DNA of 64,000 bases, from assembly GCF_019049285.1 (NCBI RefSeq), contig NZ_JAGMUL010000060.1, positions 16,878-80,877 of the forward strand. Direction: 5' to 3'. Source of the stretch: Streptomyces sp. AC550_RSS872 (GTDB lineage Bacteria; Actinomycetota; Actinomycetes; Streptomycetales; Streptomycetaceae). The notes beneath the pieces are model-generated. The model did not search any database. It saw nothing but the letters and a program-made list of their open reading frames with translations, and was not told the DNA's origin. Within the stretch, counting starts at the first letter, position 1. Each line of letters opens with the position of its first letter. This document shows, piece after piece, positions 60,657 to 64,000 of this stretch. The position numbers and the translations under genes were made by a program.

Positions 60657-60961
60657 GTACGGCGTTCCTTTGCAAAGGTCGAGTACGACGGAACTGCGGC
60701 AGCCCGGCCGCGCACCCTGACGGGTCTGCTGCGCGGCCGGGCTGCATTTGCTAAGGGTGTTGTCCAGCACACCGTTGAAAACAGCTCGGTCTGATCCAGG
60801 AGCTGGGCGTTCAGACCGCGCGATATGCATAACGGTGTTCCGACGGAAATCGATGCGCCTGTCGTGACGCTTCACCGCGTTGGCCCGGGGGGCCGGCGGT
60901 GGTCACGACGAAATTCGCAGTGCCCTGAAACCCGCGCATCGAACCCTCGGCGTCCTGCTGC
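60657..60961. other. 305-bp gap with a long perfect hairpin
   Basis: No coding signal. A perfect 16-bp stem (60699-60714 with 60730-60745; GCAGCCCGGCCGCGCA) encloses a 15-base loop. It lies 43-89 bp before the 60656 start and about 215 bp after the 60962 stop, so it is probably the terminator of the gene to its right, but no T-run follows on the minus strand. Confidence 0.75.
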
Positions 60962-61291
60962 TTACTGAGCGGCGTACGACGGGGTGGTGTACGACGGAGC
61001 GCTGTACTCGCCGTATCCGTACTCCGGCGCGGCGGCCTTCGGAGCGGCCTCCGGCGCGGCCTGCGGAGCGGCCTGCGGAGCAGCGGCGGGAGCCGCCTCC
61101 GGAGCCGCGTGCGCCTTGTCGGCCGGCACACCCCAGTTGGCCACGGCGTTCGCCGTCGAGGTGGACACCGCGGAGACGATCTGACCGTCGTAGTCGCCCT
61201 CGTGAGCGATAGCGGTGCCGGCCCCGGCACCGAAGGCGGACAGCCCTGCGACAGCCGCGGCTACGACCGCAACGCGCTGAAACCTGCGCAT
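60962..61291 (-). CDS. Small secreted Ala/Pro-rich protein
   Basis: A 109-residue secreted protein: signal peptide RRFQRVAVVAAAVAGLSAFGAGAGTAIAH, a short conserved-looking stretch (EGDYDGQIVSAVSTSTANAVANWGVPADK), then an Ala-Pro-Gln repeat (AAPQAAPQAAPEAAP) and a Tyr/Ser-rich end (YGYGEYSAPSYTTPSYAAQ). No cysteine. The tail resembles the Tyr-Ala-Pro repeat of the 57351 protein. Function unknown; probably extracellular. Confidence 0.75.
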   Translation of the reverse strand: MRRFQRVAVVAAAVAGLSAFGAGAGTAIAHEGDYDGQIVSAVSTSTANAVANWGVPADKAHAAPEAAPAAAPQAAPQAAPEAAPKAAAPEYGYGEYSAPSYTTPSYAAQ

Positions 61292-61490
61292 AATCTGACC
61301 CTTTCTTCCCGGGCACGAAGCCCTGGTTGACTACTTAGTGTGAGCATATACACGTAATCCGTAGCAATTTGGGATCTTTGACCCTTCTCTGTGTCGTGTC
61401 GGCTTATAAGGCAACGCCGTTCCCCCGAGGCCGAGTCACGGGCGCGGGAACGCGGTCACCCGATTGCCGGTCGGCCGCCGTTCGGGCGCG

Positions 61491-61539
61491 AAACAGCGGC
61501 TGGCCGCACCGGTCAACCCGGTACGGCCAGCCGCTGTTT
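61491..61539. terminator. Perfect 16-bp bidirectional terminator
   Basis: AAACAGCGGCTGGCCG (61491-61506) and its exact complement (61524-61539, ending in TTT) enclose a loop that can pair further (ACCGG with CCGGT). A/T runs at both ends allow use in both directions; it serves the gene at 61547. Confidence 0.92.
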
Positions 61540-61546
61540 GAGGCGC

Positions 61547-61909
61547 TCAGCCCAGAATGCGGGCCAGCAACGGGCCGGCTTCGCTCGTGTCGTTGTTGGC
61601 GGCCGCGGGCGCGGGCGTCAGGTCGGAGCAGGTGATGTGCGGGCCGATCCGCGTCTGCCCGTTGGCCAGCAGGCCGGGCGTGGGCAGTGTCAAGGGCTTC
61701 GTCGGCTGGCAGTTCATCGACCGGCGGACGGTGAACCCGTCACCCTCGGGCGTCTGTCCCTGGAGCTGCTCGGTGCAGACGATGCTGCCCTGCGCGTCGA
61801 GCCCACAGACGCCCGGGCCCGCGGCGTGCGCCTGGCCGGCACCGAGACAGGTCATGGCAAGGCCGCCGAGAAGCCCGGCGACAGCCGCGATCTTCTTTCC
61901 GTTGAACAT
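61547..61909 (-). CDS. Small secreted four-Cys protein, member 2
   Basis: A 120-residue secreted protein: signal peptide FNGKKIAAVAGLLGGLAMTCLGAGQAHAA, then CGLDAQGSIVCTEQLQG, RSMNCQPTKPL and IGPHITCSDLTPAPAAANND. It is the paralogue of the protein at 60309, with the same four-Cys layout in the mature part. Role unknown. Confidence 0.8.
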   Translation of the reverse strand: MFNGKKIAAVAGLLGGLAMTCLGAGQAHAAGPGVCGLDAQGSIVCTEQLQGQTPEGDGFTVRRSMNCQPTKPLTLPTPGLLANGQTRIGPHITCSDLTPAPAAANNDTSEAGPLLARILG

Positions 61910-62245
61910 GTGTTGCGTCTCCTTTTGCGGGGGTTGCCCGGGCGCAATACACCGCGAACCGGCCGCGCCGGGCCCTGGGGGTGTCGGAGAGACAGGCCCC
62001 TGCGCCCGGTCCATGTCCGGGACAGCGGAGGCCTTTTCGCTTACGAAGTGAAGGACCGACCTGAGGGTGACTGATCCGCGAGGGACCAACCGCTCATCGG
62101 CGCGCCGGAGTTCAGGACCGCAGCGAACGCATACGGGGCCGAGGGAGCGCCCTCGCGCTCCGGGCAGCCGCACATGAACGGGCCCCCTCGGGGGTGACCC
62201 CGAAGGGGCCCGCGGAAGGCGTCGCGCACGACCGAGCCGCCGACC
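61910..62245. other. 336-bp gap between two secreted-protein genes
   Basis: No convincing gene. It contains the promoter of the 61909 gene and a terminator for the next gene (62179-62212). Confidence 0.7.
62179..62212 (-). terminator. Terminator after the short RPYQECSPQ gene
   Basis: CGGGCCCC (62179-62186) pairs with GGGGCCCG (62205-62212), with a TCGGGG/CCCCGA inner stem around TGA. Confidence 0.85.
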
Positions 62246-62482
62246 TCAGCCGGTGAAGGCGTTGTTGAACTGGCCGCAGGTGGTGTCGAAGGTCTCGGAG
62301 AGGCCGAGCACAGCGATCGGGATGTCGGCCTCGCCGACCGTCTGCGGGCTGCACTCCTGGTACGGGCGGTACAGGTCGGACACGGACGGCCCGCTCCCGT
62401 ACGCGACACCGGTACCGGCACCGATGGCGGACAGGCTGCCGGCCGCCGCCGCGACGATCATGACCTGGTGAAGCTTGCGCAT
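62246..62482 (-). CDS. Small secreted protein, 'RPYQECSPQ' family, short member
   Basis: A 78-residue secreted protein: signal peptide RKLHQVMIVAAAAGSLSAIGAGTGVAYG, then DLYRPYQECSPQTVGEADIPIAVLGLSETFDTTCGQFNNAFTG. It is the minimal form of the domain found at the end of the 58550 protein. Two cysteines lie about 24 residues apart. The start ATG 62480-62482 follows GAGGGTTCC, a leader shared with the 57351 and 58550 genes. Confidence 0.82.
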   Translation of the reverse strand: MRKLHQVMIVAAAAGSLSAIGAGTGVAYGSGPSVSDLYRPYQECSPQTVGEADIPIAVLGLSETFDTTCGQFNNAFTG

Positions 62483-62641
62483 GGAACCCTCGGATTTCAT
62501 TACATGTACATTGAGGCTGATTGCCTACTGTGACTGAACGAACACTAGCAGTAGCGATGCTATTCCACGCCGGGGCATGTCCCGTGTTTCAACGGGGAGT
62601 TGCCGGGCGGGCGAATGAAAAGAAGGAATGAAAAACGAACC

Positions 62642-62671
62642 GCGGGGCGGTGTCATCGACAACCGCCCCGC
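62642..62671 (-). terminator. Terminator of tRNA-Thr
   Basis: GCGGGGCGGT (62642-62651) pairs perfectly with ACCGCCCCGC (62662-62671); on the minus strand GGTTCGTTTTTC follows. Confidence 0.9.
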
Positions 62672-62674
62672 CTG

Positions 62675-62752
62675 TGGAGCCCCCTGTCGGATTCGAACCG
62701 ACGACCTGCTGTTTACAAGACAGCCGCTCTGGACCAGCTGAGCTAAGGAGGC
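62675..62752 (-). tRNA. tRNA-Thr (anticodon TGT)
   Basis: A canonical cloverleaf: acceptor GCCTCCT/AGGGGGC, D arm GCTC...GAGC, anticodon arm GCTGT-CTTGTAA-ACAGC, T arm GTCGG-TTCGAAT-CCGAC, T73 and an encoded CCA. A terminator follows. It separates the secreted-protein cluster from msiK. Confidence 0.96.
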
Positions 62753-62883
62753 CTGCACGCGCTGTCACGCACGCGCCCGTGCAGTGTACCCAGGTTCCGA
62801 GGGGGCCCCGTCGAAAATTTCCGCGAAGTTCACATGCCTCCAGGTACTGACATACAGGCGAACGCCAGGTACCGTCCAGATCC

Positions 62884-62909
62884 AGTCCGCACATGTGGAC
62901 TAAACCAAC
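62884..62909. promoter_or_regulatory. Weak dre-like palindrome before msiK
   Basis: AGTCC-N8-GGACT (62884-62901) is a perfect palindrome. Its right half continues as TGTGGACTAAACCAAC, which matches the DasR consensus at 11 of 16 positions and shares the GTGGACTA...ACC core of the site at nagK. It lies about 60 bp before the start codon. Confidence 0.35.
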
Positions 62910-62968
62910 CACCTTCCTACAACGGATCGTCCGGCACGTTCCTGCCGGTAGAAGGGGGCCCATTCACC

Positions 62969-64000
<1,032 letters not shown>

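Noticed and set aside
56994-62482. Chaplin genes
   Set aside because: The secreted proteins lack the chaplin core (two Cys around GNxxNVIGLLNPAFGN) and sortase signals. A rodlin link for the RPYQECSPQ domain is only a faint resemblance.
52835-62752. Classical integrative element inserted at tRNA-Thr
   Set aside because: No integrase gene, and no copy of the tRNA 3' end was seen near the left edge at 52.8 kb, so attachment sites cannot be supported.

Overview
This window reads as chromosomal Streptomyces DNA, very probably from the conserved core. GC is high with strong third-position G/C bias and many GTG starts. Several genes are actinomycete hallmarks: the GAF-PAS-GGDEF protein CdgB, the multiple-sugar-importer ATPase MsiK, DUF3263, TerD, Excalibur and PhoX proteins. 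Regulatory motifs fit as well, with a DasR-type element at nagK and a GlnR-type box at the nitrite reductase operon. Many genes look leaderless.

Layout. 0-5.2 kb: a hexanucleotide repeat, a TSUP permease and the nitrite reductase operon (FAD oxidoreductase-nirB-nirD). 5.4-7.9 kb: a patch of decay with 3' remnants of MurG-like, LMW-phosphatase and AraC genes around a small secreted protein and a GH12 glycosidase. 7.9-15.3 kb: a chloramphenicol-phosphotransferase-like kinase, SulP transporter plus beta-carbonic anhydrase, a two-component system, PhoX and Excalibur proteins. 15.5-27.3 kb: ppdK; a ROK repressor divergent from two glycogen/trehalose-type glycosidases; an LTA-synthase-like sulfatase-fold protein with a long acidic Pro-Asp-Lys repeat; dusB. 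27.3-33.6 kb: MFS exporter, zinc-finger-like protein plus GNAT, TetR/aldo-keto reductase, class A beta-lactamase divergent from a LysR regulator. 33.65-33.93 kb: an inverted-repeat element. 34-44.7 kb: an amino-sugar block (sugar-binding lipoprotein, nagK, nagA, PfkB kinase), a membrane-anchored carbohydrate-binding-type protein, cdgB, flavin reductase, GNAT, ArfB-like and TerD. 44.8-52.8 kb: acetyltransferases, an M1 peptidase, an atypical tRNA-Gly, pentapeptide, FAD, quinone-reductase and APH-like genes.

52.8-62.5 kb is the most unusual part. It starts exactly where a DUF4037-type gene is cut off and ends beside tRNA-Thr and msiK. It holds an operon of condensation-type acyltransferase, ACP, ketosynthase and a second acyltransferase, followed by eight small secreted proteins in four or five families, most with their own strong terminator. 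Several share near-identical 5' leaders; two tandem paralogues carry a leader hairpin with a compensatory base-pair change. I infer a cell-surface or extracellular product system, possibly acylated; no function is proven by sequence.

How the genes work together. GlnR-type control would tie nitrite reduction to nitrogen status; DasR-type control would tie GlcNAc uptake and catabolism (lipoprotein, NagK, NagA, perhaps MsiK energising the importer) to amino-sugar availability; CdgB makes c-di-GMP, which acts through BldD in this genus. Functional statements rest on protein motifs read by eye; no database search was run.
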